Part shown: piece by piece, positions 54,617 through 63,585 of the stretch
Layout: every line of letters begins with the position of its first letter
Numbering within the stretch: position 1 is the first letter of the stretch
Assembly (NCBI RefSeq): GCF_001729245.1
Contig: NZ_CP015218.1
Span: forward strand, 124,001-188,000
Source of the DNA: Leptospira tipperaryensis
GTDB taxonomy: Bacteria; Spirochaetota; Leptospiria; Leptospirales; Leptospiraceae
Reading direction: 5' to 3'
DNA length: 64,000 bases
Translations under genes and position numbers: made by a program
The notes under the pieces: model-generated
Seen by the model: only the letters and a program-made list of their open reading frames with translations
What the model was told of the DNA's origin: nothing
Database searches by the model: none

Positions 54617-55726
54617 TCAACTTTTCAGCTGAATGTCCCGAGCGGATTGATAGTGAATGATTCTCGGGCGCGATTCTCTAAATTGTTTCGGTGACATTCC
54701 TGTTTCTTTGAAAAAAGCCTTATAAAACGAAGAATTGGAATTGAATCCTACCGCGATTCCGACGGAAACCACCGAACGACTCGGGTCGTTGATCAGCATA
54801 GTCTTAGCTTCTTCTACCCGAAACCGATTGATGTAGTTGTTGAAATTAATTCCTAAATGGTTGTTGAGAAAAAAGGAAAGCTGGTGCACCGAAACTCCGA
54901 GTTCTTCCGAGAGATCCGGAAGTCGAATGTCTTCGTCTAAATAGATCCTTTCCTCTTTTACAATATGGGCGAGTCTTTCTTCGAGCGCATGAATATCGAT
55001 ATCGTGAAGAAGAGAACGTTTTACAAAATTCTTATTCGATTCTAAGTCCGAAAAGTCCATCATTTTTGGAAAACGAAGGGTCATAAAATAATAGAAAATC
55101 AGGACAAAGGTCGTATGAACACTGGAAAGGAGAATCAGGGATTTGTTTTCCAGGAGAATGCCTGCGATTTCCAAGGGAATACAGAGCGAAATGATCATCA
55201 CTAAGAGTAAGATGATTCTAAAATTCGCTTTGGAGAGGAGGTAATCCTTATCTTTCCAGACGTTTACGATCGCAATTGCAAAGTAGGCTAGCACATAGAG
55301 ATCCGTCATAAAGAGAAAAAACTCTAGTTCTTTGCTCTCCGGCTGTTCGTAGAAAGTGGCGATCGGAATCGCAAGAAGAAAGGGCCCCAAAAAATTCCAA
55401 TAATAGAAAAGTGGAAGCTCGGCATATTTGCGAAAAATCATCGAAGAAATCAGAAAAACGAAGGTTCCGCTTGCGGCTAGCGCAAGAATGTCGATTAAAA
55501 ACAAAAGCTTGGAGAGCCAAAGATGGCTTACCAAAAGCAAGCTGTCCTCATCGATCGCTTGAAAGATCGCCGTCAAAATCAAAACATACGATATCAGATA
55601 ATCGATTTGTTTTTTCGCTCGAATCCAATTCCCAACTCCGAGAATCAGGGCAAAGCCCGCGCCGAATCGAATGAGACTGATTAGAAAAGTCTCATTTAAA
55701 ATAAAATCTAAACTAATATTCACCAT
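54617..55726 (-). CDS. 7TM membrane protein with AraC DNA-binding domain (second copy)
   Basis: Protein of 369 residues with about seven membrane helices (1-230) and a C-terminal AraC domain (about 260-355; LSEELGVSVHQLSFFLNNH, then VGIAVGFNSNSSFYKAFFKETGMSPKQFR). It is clearly related to the preceding gene's product but divergent in the membrane half. The two genes lie in tandem, 236 bp apart, and probably arose by duplication. The signal and targets are unknown. The long AT-rich gap upstream (55727-56592) may hold its control region. Confidence 0.9.
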   Translation of the reverse strand: MVNISLDFILNETFLISLIRFGAGFALILGVGNWIRAKKQIDYLISYVLILTAIFQAIDEDSLLLVSHLWLSKLLFLIDILALAASGTFVFLISSMIFRKYAELPLFYYWNFLGPFLLAIPIATFYEQPESKELEFFLFMTDLYVLAYFAIAIVNVWKDKDYLLSKANFRIILLLVMIISLCIPLEIAGILLENKSLILLSSVHTTFVLIFYYFMTLRFPKMMDFSDLESNKNFVKRSLLHDIDIHALEERLAHIVKEERIYLDEDIRLPDLSEELGVSVHQLSFFLNNHLGINFNNYINRFRVEEAKTMLINDPSRSVVSVGIAVGFNSNSSFYKAFFKETGMSPKQFRESRPRIIHYQSARDIQLKS

Positions 55727-56592
55727 AACTCTTCATGTTTTCTTTTAATATTTTTTGATTTCTTTGTATGAAAAACTAAAACGTATCTTTTATAAAATCA
55801 AAATCGATCGAATTCTAATTTTTGAAAAGAATAAATTAAATTTTAAAACGAATTCTATTTTCTTCCTATTAAAAATAGTTCATTCTATTATGAAAATAAA
55901 ATATCTGCGTTTCCGTTATAAATTACAATATAAAAAAATAATATTACAGTTTCATTGTTCCATGATTTGTTTCTATATAGAATTTATCAATTTGTCGTAA
56001 CAATGAACATCGATTCTTAATAAATATTTCATTTCAAAACATAGAAATTACTTTTATTGATTCTGATTATAATGTGGAAGCTAGCGTTTTTAAAAGATGA
56101 CGATTTAAGTTTTAATCCGAATTGAATTCTCTTTATCAAATCGATCAAATGGGAAGAGAAAGGAACGTTATTTCATCATTCAACGGTGGAAGTTGAAAAT
56201 GAGTCGTTTTAAAATTTTCGTTTCTCCGTCTATCTGGATTCTGAAGAAGTAAAATGGGAGTAGGAAAGAATCTACGCGGTAGGCTCTTGTTTGGCCCTGA
56301 GATTCCTTTTTTCAGTCAGAACCAAGAAGAATTCTCGCTTCAGTTTATCTTTTGGAGAGTAAATTTAGGTTCGGGTGCCATAAGTTTCTTTTTAAGAATT
56401 TGATTTCACAGATATCACATTCCAAGATTTCTCATCGGAGAATGGATTTTAATTTTCTAAGGAATCGAAATGGATTTCTGATAGAAAATTCTAATTCCTG
56501 TTTTTACAACGGGGTCCATCCGATTCTGATTTGCTTATTCCTTAGGTTATAAATTGAAAGGAAAGAAGCTGATCTTACTGTAAAATCTCAGT
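55727..56592. other. AT-rich gene-free region
   Basis: 866 bp between divergent genes. The first 330 bp are strikingly rich in A and T. Open frames of 81 and 66 codons occur but consist of low-complexity Ile, Lys and Phe sequence and lack ribosome binding sites. No terminator, tRNA or riboswitch was recognised. It probably contains the promoters of the 7TM-AraC gene and the EAL gene and may hold an RNA or a decayed gene. Confidence 0.45.
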
Positions 56593-58191
56593 ATGCTTTC
56601 TCGATTTCATGATATTCCGGTGGATCGCGATCTCGACTCTCGGACCTACAGCTACGCGTTGTACAACTTCGGAGGAGATCTTCTTTATTCGGATTCGGAT
56701 TACGATTCCCTTCGGAAATTGGATCCGAAATTGAACCGAGCGATTGAGAGATTTTTGGAATACGGAAATATCTACGCGCACGGATTGGGGATTCGAAAAT
56801 TGAGGAAGGAGCGTCGGATTCAATTGATCGTTCGCTCGGCTTTGGATCGGGTTTACAAAATTGATTTTGAAATCAATTCTAAGAGCAAGGTTGTCTTCGT
56901 TCACATCGAATCCACGACACAAGCTTCTATCAATTCCGAGAAAAGCCGTATGCAGAGGTTTCGTTCTTTGCGAAACAGTTTGCTTCGTTCTCTCAAGCTG
57001 CAAAGCACCTATTTTTATCTCGTAAATATTGAAATTTACAATCATCCCTTTTTGCATCAATTTGAGAATCAGATCTACGAGGCTGTCTTTCTGGATTTGC
57101 ACGCGGAATTTCTGACGATCACGAATTCTCAAAATCTCGGCTTTCGAGTTTCCCAAAATCAGATTTTCTTTTCTTATCAGATCAATAAGCCGGACGTGGA
57201 TATCAATTGGATTCCTTCTAGTCTGATATCGTATATGAAAAACACGATTCAAGTGGAAGGTTACGAATTTCATCTCAAACTTTCGATCGGAGGATATCAT
57301 ACGGTAGAACCGGATACCACTCCGCTCGAGATTCTTAGAGGGCTCCGGAGCAATCTAAATCAAGTGATCGAATATCCCTTCAGCCGGTATGCAACCGAAA
57401 GTCAGAATGATTCCTCTCAGATGATCGCGACGTATCTGTCTTTGAGAAATTCGGTTCACAAAAAAGAACTCTTTCTTCAGTATCAACCGATTCTTTCCGC
57501 GGAAACAAAAACTCTGCATTCTTTAGAAGCGCTTTCTCGTTGGAATCAAACCGAAAAAGGAATGATTAGTCCGGATATTTTTATTCCTCTCGCGGAAGAA
57601 TCCGGTTTGATCAGTTCCATAGGGTCTTGGGTGATACACAATGCGTTTCGTGATTTTACCGAGTTCAAAGGAAAAAATCCTTCTTCGAACTTTATCGGGT
57701 CGATCAACGTTTCTCCATTTCAACTTAAGAATCCGGAATTTGCAGATAATCTTATATTCTATTTTTCGAAACTAAATTTATCTCCGACCTCGATTATTTT
57801 AGAGATTACGGAAAGTCGATACGAAGAGACTCCTCTGATTATCGAGCAGATGTCGATCCTTAGAAAATTCGGTTTCCAGATTGCGATCGATGATTTTGGA
57901 GTTGGAAATTCTAATTTTTCAAGAATTGAAAAAATCGAAAGCGATTACGTAAAATTAGATAAAAGTTTGATCTTGGGTACCGACTCGAACCCGAGTAAAA
58001 GAAGTGTTCTCAGGGCAATCTCACAGGTTTTACTTTCTCTCGGTAAAAAAACCGTCTTTGAAGGAATCGAAAATTCGACCTTGGAAAAAATCGCAATCGA
58101 TTGCGGCGCCAATTACCTGCAAGGATTTCTTTACGGAAAGCCTTCGAATCTTTACGATCTTCCTTTTTTAACTCTTTCCAATTCAAAGTAG
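56593..58191 (+). CDS. EAL-domain c-di-GMP phosphodiesterase
   Basis: Protein of 532 residues with no membrane helix. The N-terminal 260 residues are an unrecognised cytoplasmic sensor domain without GGDEF features. The EAL domain (about 290-525) is complete: EAL within SLEALSRW (Glu about 312), INVSPFQL, EITES, DDFGVGNSN, the catalytic Lys in KLDKSL, and EGIE with a following Gln, so it should be active against c-di-GMP. It counterbalances the diguanylate cyclase at 50911, although the two are not co-transcribed. Confidence 0.93.
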   Translation: MLSRFHDIPVDRDLDSRTYSYALYNFGGDLLYSDSDYDSLRKLDPKLNRAIERFLEYGNIYAHGLGIRKLRKERRIQLIVRSALDRVYKIDFEINSKSKVVFVHIESTTQASINSEKSRMQRFRSLRNSLLRSLKLQSTYFYLVNIEIYNHPFLHQFENQIYEAVFLDLHAEFLTITNSQNLGFRVSQNQIFFSYQINKPDVDINWIPSSLISYMKNTIQVEGYEFHLKLSIGGYHTVEPDTTPLEILRGLRSNLNQVIEYPFSRYATESQNDSSQMIATYLSLRNSVHKKELFLQYQPILSAETKTLHSLEALSRWNQTEKGMISPDIFIPLAEESGLISSIGSWVIHNAFRDFTEFKGKNPSSNFIGSINVSPFQLKNPEFADNLIFYFSKLNLSPTSIILEITESRYEETPLIIEQMSILRKFGFQIAIDDFGVGNSNFSRIEKIESDYVKLDKSLILGTDSNPSKRSVLRAISQVLLSLGKKTVFEGIENSTLEKIAIDCGANYLQGFLYGKPSNLYDLPFLTLSNSK

Positions 58192-58573
58192 AAATCTTCT
58201 CGGACCGAACCGAAAAGGCTTTGACAAAATCGTCTAACGTATCGATCTAGATTTTAAGAATCTCGTCTACTCATTGTTAAACGAAATCTGAAATAGCGCA
58301 TTCTTCTTGTTCATTTTGTAAATGTATGGGAGCCAATAATAAAAAAGTGTTCCTTTTATAGAATGCGGGGAATGGTTTTTGGAAACTAGATATACTCAAA
58401 AATCAATGAGCTTTGAATTGAAAATTCCATAGAATCTAATTTGCCGCTCATTTTCGTAATCAGAATACATAACGCTTTTTAGGGAACGTAAGTTTTAAGA
58501 TTCGGATTTCAAAATTCTCCCTTTGGAAGCGTGTGTAAGAGATTCAAAAATTAAAGGTTGTGTGAGGGAGCAA
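58192..58573. other. Gene-free region before the STAS-like gene
   Basis: About 380 bp. No clear terminator for the EAL gene and no convincing promoter pair. A longer reading frame for the next gene starts with TTG at 58523, but the first ATG with a good ribosome binding site is at 58574. Confidence 0.4.
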
Positions 58574-59026
58574 ATGCAGGTTAGCAACGAGTTTGTTACA
58601 TTGGATGTGCAGGGAACGTCGACAAAAATAATGTGGATCAAACTCTCCGGCGTCGTTGACAATCGTTCCATCATGAATGTTCGAGACGTGATCCTATCGA
58701 TTTTAGATGATTTTTCCGGAATTTACATTTTAGATTTGAATCGGATTGAAAACGAAGAATTTCCTAATCTCACAAACTTTCGAAAGATGATTGCCGATTC
58801 CATTCGGATCAATCAAAACTGTATTCTTCTTTCCGAGAGCAAAAGGTTGGAATTGTGGATCGAAAACTACGCGATTTTTAACGGGACCTATCTTGCAAAA
58901 AATTCGGAAGAATTGAATCATCTCCTCAACCACAAGATAGAAGAAGATCGTTTTCTTGTAAATGCGTCTTCAGAGGAACCGGACATTCGATTGCATTTAG
59001 ACTATCTGATTCAAGACGGCACTTGA
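58574..59026 (+). CDS. STAS-like protein
   Basis: About 150 residues. The alternation of strands and helices (WIKLSGVVDNRSIMNVRDVILSI, then GIYILDLNRIENEEFPNLTNFRKMI) resembles a STAS domain as in anti-sigma antagonists, but the usual phospho-serine loop (DSSG) reads NEEF, so it could not be switched by phosphorylation in the normal way. The ATG start has GGGAG just upstream. It is convergent with a normal STAS gene across a terminator. Homology is tentative. Confidence 0.55.
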   Translation: MQVSNEFVTLDVQGTSTKIMWIKLSGVVDNRSIMNVRDVILSILDDFSGIYILDLNRIENEEFPNLTNFRKMIADSIRINQNCILLSESKRLELWIENYAIFNGTYLAKNSEELNHLLNHKIEEDRFLVNASSEEPDIRLHLDYLIQDGT

Positions 59027-59120
59027 TAGATGGATGCGAGTTTGTATTCTTATTTTTTGTTTTGATAAAATTAGAAATTTTGAATGCAGTTGAAGAGTTT
59101 TGAGACTGGAATAAAGTCCG

Positions 59121-59162
59121 GCCTACTGCTCGGTTCTGAGAGTAGGCGATTTCTGTTTTTTT
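59121..59162 (+). terminator. Rho-independent terminator after the STAS-like gene
   Basis: GCCTACT (59121-59127) pairs with AGTAGGC (59141-59147), extended inward by CTC/GAG across a bulge, and is followed within 8 nt by seven T (59156-59162). Confidence 0.8.
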
Positions 59163-59172
59163 ATTTTGTATT

Positions 59173-59571
59173 TTAGTAAGTCAGCCCCTTGTCTACGGCT
59201 GCGTCTAAGTCGATTGTCATCGCAATCAGCTTGTCCAGACGTGTAAGCTCGAAAATTTTCATGATAGAGTTCGGAATCGAATAGAGAACCAACCCTCCCT
59301 TTGCCTGTTTCATCAATCGGGCCTGTGTGCTGATCAAAACCGCCAAACCGGAAGAATCGATATGTGTCGTTTCGGAAAGATCCAGAAGTAGGACGGTACT
59401 TCCGTCGTCGATTTTTTCGGAAAAAAGGTCCTTCAATTTCTTGGATGAGAAAATGTTAATTTCTCCCTTGGCTTTGATGACGCTGATATTTGGTTTGAGT
59501 ATGTGAGTTACGTGAGAGTTTGTTACGACCTCTACGGAAAGTTCATCTTTTGAATTGTTAGTTGTTTCCAT
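59173..59571 (-). CDS. STAS-domain anti-sigma factor antagonist
   Basis: Protein of 132 residues with a complete STAS domain (about 28-125). The phosphorylatable serine lies in DSSG (72-75) after LLLDLSETTHI, as in SpoIIAA and RsbV. It should bind a kinase/anti-sigma partner when unphosphorylated. AGGAA precedes the ATG. It is the last gene of a four-gene operon that begins with an RsbU-type phosphatase, which probably dephosphorylates it. No anti-sigma kinase gene is in the window. Confidence 0.9.
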   Translation of the reverse strand: METTNNSKDELSVEVVTNSHVTHILKPNISVIKAKGEINIFSSKKLKDLFSEKIDDGSTVLLLDLSETTHIDSSGLAVLISTQARLMKQAKGGLVLYSIPNSIMKIFELTRLDKLIAMTIDLDAAVDKGLTY

Positions 59572-59580
59572 TGTATGTTC

Positions 59581-60576
59581 CTAAAAGTTGATATTGATTT
59601 TCATTTCGATTTTTTGATCTTTCCCAAGCGCCGGTTCTAATGGACGCTCCGTTTCTTGAAATAACAACTCGTAAGTGATCGGGAAAGTTAACAGTGTCGT
59701 ATTAAAAATATAGCTGAATGCCAACGAAAGTATAAAGATTTGGTTGAGTCGTTTGTGTTTTTGAAACTCTTCGTTTCCGGATTCGAGCCAAAAAATAGAT
59801 CCGTTTCCCTCCGGGATGAGAGTCGGCGGCTCGGAGTTTGCCTTTCTGGCGGCTAAGAATTCGTAAAAGGCTCCCATGGCGAAGAGGGCGGTCAAGCCCA
59901 TCAGAGTGTATCCGGATTTACGATGTCCTTGATTCTTGAGATAATACCCTGGAATTAGGTAATCGAGGAGAGTCAAGGATTGGTTGTTCGAACTTTTCTC
60001 AGGTTCTTTTTTAGATTCTTCTTCAAGAACGTATGTCAGAGCTAAAATTTCTTTTTTTAGAATTTCAACGGGCGCACCGGAAGATTCTTCTTGGACGAGG
60101 ATGGATTCTCCGTTTATCTTTTTGATTTTGGATAAGATGTTTCCGTTTTGTTCGGAAGAGATTAGAATCCTAAATCCGGTTTGGGAAAGTTGTTCTAATA
60201 TTTTAGTGGAAGGTTCTTCGATTGTTAGATCCATTAAGTCTTGTAAAGAAATTCTCAGATATCGATTGTTTTCGTCCATGTAGTAGACGGTTTGAAAATT
60301 TAGTTTGAGTAGTTTTAAGCCGCATTTTTTTTTGAGTTCGATTTTGGGAGTGAAACAAAGGCGGTTTCCCGTTTCTTCAAAGAAAAGTTCTAAGATATCT
60401 TTTTTTTCGATCCTTCTTTCTATTCCGTCCGTGATAATCACGATATGATCGTTGTGACCTTCGGTCTCTTTCCATTCTCCCGTTACAACTTCTCCGGATT
60501 TTAAGATGACTCGATGTGCATTCAGTTGTGCAGTTATAAAAGAACAAAAAAGGAGGAGCACGAGAAGGCGTTTCAT
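59581..60576 (-). CDS. Hypothetical exported or membrane protein in the RsbU operon
   Basis: Protein of 331 residues. A signal peptide (about 1-20) leads into a beta-rich part that starts with VILKSGEVVTGEWKE, a pattern like small SH3-type barrels found in spirochaete envelope proteins. Two membrane helices occur at about 220-245 and 285-310. No enzymatic motif was seen. Its ATG overlaps the TPR gene stop by 4 bp, and it ends 9 bp before the STAS gene, so it is part of the same transcript. It may link an envelope signal to the partner switch; this is inference from position only. Confidence 0.6.
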   Translation of the reverse strand: MKRLLVLLLFCSFITAQLNAHRVILKSGEVVTGEWKETEGHNDHIVIITDGIERRIEKKDILELFFEETGNRLCFTPKIELKKKCGLKLLKLNFQTVYYMDENNRYLRISLQDLMDLTIEEPSTKILEQLSQTGFRILISSEQNGNILSKIKKINGESILVQEESSGAPVEILKKEILALTYVLEEESKKEPEKSSNNQSLTLLDYLIPGYYLKNQGHRKSGYTLMGLTALFAMGAFYEFLAARKANSEPPTLIPEGNGSIFWLESGNEEFQKHKRLNQIFILSLAFSYIFNTTLLTFPITYELLFQETERPLEPALGKDQKIEMKININF

Positions 60577-62012
60577 TTTGATAACTCTATTGTAATCGGA
60601 GAAGTCAGATCGATTTTCTTTTGTGATTTGTTTTCGATGAGAGTGATGGATTGATCGTCTTCAAAGATAGCCTTGAGAAAGGGGGTGATCTTAGAATCCT
60701 TTACAAATTTAAGTTTAGAATTTCGAACCGGCTTTTTATCCAGTGTGATGGATTGAATCGTGTAGGTCGGCAACGTGATCGGAAAATGTGTGGAAAAAAG
60801 TTTTGTTCTGTCTCCGTCGATGAGAATCCGTTCTCCATAAACGGGTGCGGCGTCGGTAAAGTGAACCGCGATGTAGTTTCGGACCTCAGCGGCCTTGGCT
60901 TCCTCTTCCGCTTTTTTTAAGAACGCCTCCGAATTTGCGATCACTTCCTGGATTGGAGTTTTTAAAACTTCTCTGGAAGAATCGGATTCTTTTGTATTTT
61001 TCGGTTCTTCTTCTACGTGTTTCAGTTTTTCTGCGGAGGTTCGGATCGCGCTGGCTTCGGAAATATCTCCGAGTCGTTCCGCATTCTTATCCGATATTTT
61101 TGCGATTTCACTTCCGGCGTTGTAGTAGTGACCCAACATCAAAAGCCGACGGTTGGCCTTGATCGCAATTTCCTTGTCTTTGTCTGAAAAAGCAAGCCTC
61201 GCGTATTCGGTGATCGCGTCGTTTTGATTTCCGGTCTTTTCGAGAGAATACCCCCGGAGGTATCTCATCTCAGCCGAATTCAGATCGGTCTTTGCGATTT
61301 CTTCTAAAACCTTTGCGTAATTTCCCTTTGCAAAGAAGGCGCGGATTTTCGCTTCCGGACTTTCAAAATTGGCTTCGATTTCTTTTGTGTTCTCTTTGGA
61401 TTTGAAGATCACGCCCATCAAGATTTCCGCGTCGTTTGCAAAGCTGCTTCCTGAATTGTCTTCCAGAACTTTCTTGAGATCGTTTAAGGCCGCGTCCAAT
61501 TCTCCTTGAGCCGCCAGACAAAATCCCTGGTGCAAAAGGATGAAGCCGCTTTCTTCGCTTCCTTTCGGAAACAAAGGAAGCGCCGTCGAGTAAGCGTTGT
61601 ATGCGTCCTTGTAGGCTTGATTTCTTTCGAGACGAAAGGCCAGTTCTAACGCGCGGATATTGGAAGAATTGAGTTCAAAGTGAATCGGAGGTTTTCCGGT
61701 TATAAAACGAACCGAGTTGATCAAACCCGAACCCAGATTCTGCCAGAAGTTTGTCTGAAACGAATGGATTTGATCGCTTTCGATGAGGGAACTCTGGAGA
61801 TTGTTGAGATTCATCTCCGCGCGCAGATTTTCTTTATTGGAAAGAATACTTTCGAACTTGGATCTCAAAATGTCGCTGGAGAAAGAAAAATTCAGAACCT
61901 TTCTTTTTTCAAGAATCACCTTGAGCTCGAAAAGTTTCGTATCGAGAACGATCAATCCGAAACATAAAATCACCAGAAAACCGATGATCGCGATAAAGGC
62001 GCTCTTTTTCAT
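60573..62012 (-). CDS. TPR-repeat protein with membrane anchor
   Basis: Protein of 479 residues with one N-terminal membrane helix (about 5-25). Helical repeats of TPR type cover about 120-320 (for example ALELAFRLERNQAYKDAYNAYSTALPLFP and QGELDAALNDLKKVLED). The last 110 residues are beta-rich and unfamiliar, and there is a charged linker. TPRs usually bind proteins. The gene is second in the operon, lying one base after the phosphatase gene and overlapping the next gene by 4 bp. It probably lies in the periplasm and may act as a scaffold or sensor. Confidence 0.8.
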   Translation of the reverse strand: MKKSAFIAIIGFLVILCFGLIVLDTKLFELKVILEKRKVLNFSFSSDILRSKFESILSNKENLRAEMNLNNLQSSLIESDQIHSFQTNFWQNLGSGLINSVRFITGKPPIHFELNSSNIRALELAFRLERNQAYKDAYNAYSTALPLFPKGSEESGFILLHQGFCLAAQGELDAALNDLKKVLEDNSGSSFANDAEILMGVIFKSKENTKEIEANFESPEAKIRAFFAKGNYAKVLEEIAKTDLNSAEMRYLRGYSLEKTGNQNDAITEYARLAFSDKDKEIAIKANRRLLMLGHYYNAGSEIAKISDKNAERLGDISEASAIRTSAEKLKHVEEEPKNTKESDSSREVLKTPIQEVIANSEAFLKKAEEEAKAAEVRNYIAVHFTDAAPVYGERILIDGDRTKLFSTHFPITLPTYTIQSITLDKKPVRNSKLKFVKDSKITPFLKAIFEDDQSITLIENKSQKKIDLTSPITIELSK

Positions 62013-62013
62013 A

Positions 62014-63501
62014 TTAAGAAATCTCTAATATTCCAAAAGTAACGTCGTCCGGAAAACGATCCGCGAAGGAGTGAAGGTCCGCGTTTAATCGAGACATCAA
62101 TTCTTCCGAAGGAAGTTCTGCGTATTTCTGAAAGGTTTCTAAAAGACGATCGTCTCCGAACTGTTCTTTGGCGGGGCTCTCGGCGTCCAAAATGCCGTCG
62201 GTGTAAATGAGAATCTTATCTCCGGGCTCCGTTTTGATTTTCAAAACCTGATAAGGATCGGGAATTCCGATTCCTAAAACGAATCCGGTCGAGTTTAAGG
62301 AAAGAATTGTTTTTTTTGATTTTCGGAAGTAATAGATCGGGTTGTGGCCGGCGCTACAGAAGTAGGCGAATCCTTCTTTTTCAAAAAGAAAAAAGATCCC
62401 CGTCGCAAAAAAAGTTCCCTGTAAGGTTTCAAAAAGATTCTCACTGAGTCGATTGAGAATTTCTGCGGGATTGATCGTTTCTTTTAGGATGTCCAACATA
62501 TTGTAGTGAATGATGGACGTGATCAAGGCGGCCGAAACTCCGTGTCCGGTCGCGTCTGCTAAGAAGAACGCAGTGCGGTTTTCGTTGATTTCGATGATGT
62601 CATAGATATCACCGCTCACTTCCCGCATCGGTTTGTAGTGAATTTCCGCGCGGATCAGATGAAACTGTTTTCGTTTTCCGGGAAGAAAACATTCCTGAAC
62701 GTTTTTTCCGATTTCCAGCTCGGTCTGAATCTGAGTATTTTTCAGATGAAGCGCGTCAAACTGAGATGCGATTTGTTCCGCCATTCCGTTAAACGTATTT
62801 CCTAAAACGTCCAACTCGTCCTGTGCGTTTTGTTTCCAAGAAACTCTCGCTCTTAAATCTCCCGTCGCCATCGTTTCACTCACTTCTTTCAAAAGAAAAA
62901 GGCGGATAAAAATTTTACGGTAGAGAAAGATTCCGAAAAAAATTTGAAACGCAAAACCCCAGATGAGTAGAAGTCCGAGTTGGATATAAAGAGAACGCAG
63001 TCGATCGATCATCTCCCGCATTTTGATTTCGGTAATCAAAAATGTCTTTGGATTGAGAAAAAAAATCAGATGTACGATAAACTGATCCGTGTCCAGTTCG
63101 ATATCGTAAGAAGTATTGAGCGCGGCCTTGGCGCTGGAAATTTTACTCAGCTTGGATTTGAGATCGGAGAAGGGGGAAACCGCTCCGTTGGAAAGAAGGG
63201 TCCGCGTCTTTCCTAAGGAACTGTCTTCGATTTCAAGGACTGAAAAATTGCTGAGACCGATGCTAAAAAGTTTACTCTGAAACTCGTCGATCTGAGAAGA
63301 ATTTTGATAATCGACATTGCCGAACGATTCTATCTTTTTGAGAATTTCTCTCGCGACTCGATCCGATTCCAGAGTAAAATTCGAAATCAAAAGATCCGTT
63401 TGATTTTCGAAAATCATAACCGCGACAAACGTGAGGTTTACCACGGTTAAGATCGTATAGATGACGATAATCTGTAATCGAAGAGATTTCTTCATGATCA
63501 A
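62014..63501 (-). CDS. RsbU-type membrane PP2C phosphatase with HAMP
   Basis: Protein of 495 residues. Two membrane helices (about 8-28 and 170-195) enclose a periplasmic sensor region, followed by HAMP (about 205-260) and a SpoIIE/RsbU-type PP2C domain (about 290-495). Metal-binding residues are present in VSGDIYD and in ADATGHG, then IYTDGILDA, so it should be an active serine phosphatase. In partner-switching systems it dephosphorylates a STAS antagonist, and such a gene ends this operon. It is first in the operon, 84 bp after the RND efflux gene end. Confidence 0.9.
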   Translation of the reverse strand: MIMKKSLRLQIIVIYTILTVVNLTFVAVMIFENQTDLLISNFTLESDRVAREILKKIESFGNVDYQNSSQIDEFQSKLFSIGLSNFSVLEIEDSSLGKTRTLLSNGAVSPFSDLKSKLSKISSAKAALNTSYDIELDTDQFIVHLIFFLNPKTFLITEIKMREMIDRLRSLYIQLGLLLIWGFAFQIFFGIFLYRKIFIRLFLLKEVSETMATGDLRARVSWKQNAQDELDVLGNTFNGMAEQIASQFDALHLKNTQIQTELEIGKNVQECFLPGKRKQFHLIRAEIHYKPMREVSGDIYDIIEINENRTAFFLADATGHGVSAALITSIIHYNMLDILKETINPAEILNRLSENLFETLQGTFFATGIFFLFEKEGFAYFCSAGHNPIYYFRKSKKTILSLNSTGFVLGIGIPDPYQVLKIKTEPGDKILIYTDGILDAESPAKEQFGDDRLLETFQKYAELPSEELMSRLNADLHSFADRFPDDVTFGILEIS

Positions 63502-63585
63502 GATAGATTATCGTTTCTCTACATTCAAAAATCATTGCATGCTATAAATTGGCCTCTTTTGTTTTCGTTGGATCCGATGCAAAGT

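Noticed and set aside
55755..56000. 81-codon frame in the AT-rich gap
   Set aside because: Composition is dominated by Ile, Lys and Phe as expected from AT-rich DNA; no ribosome binding site or domain.
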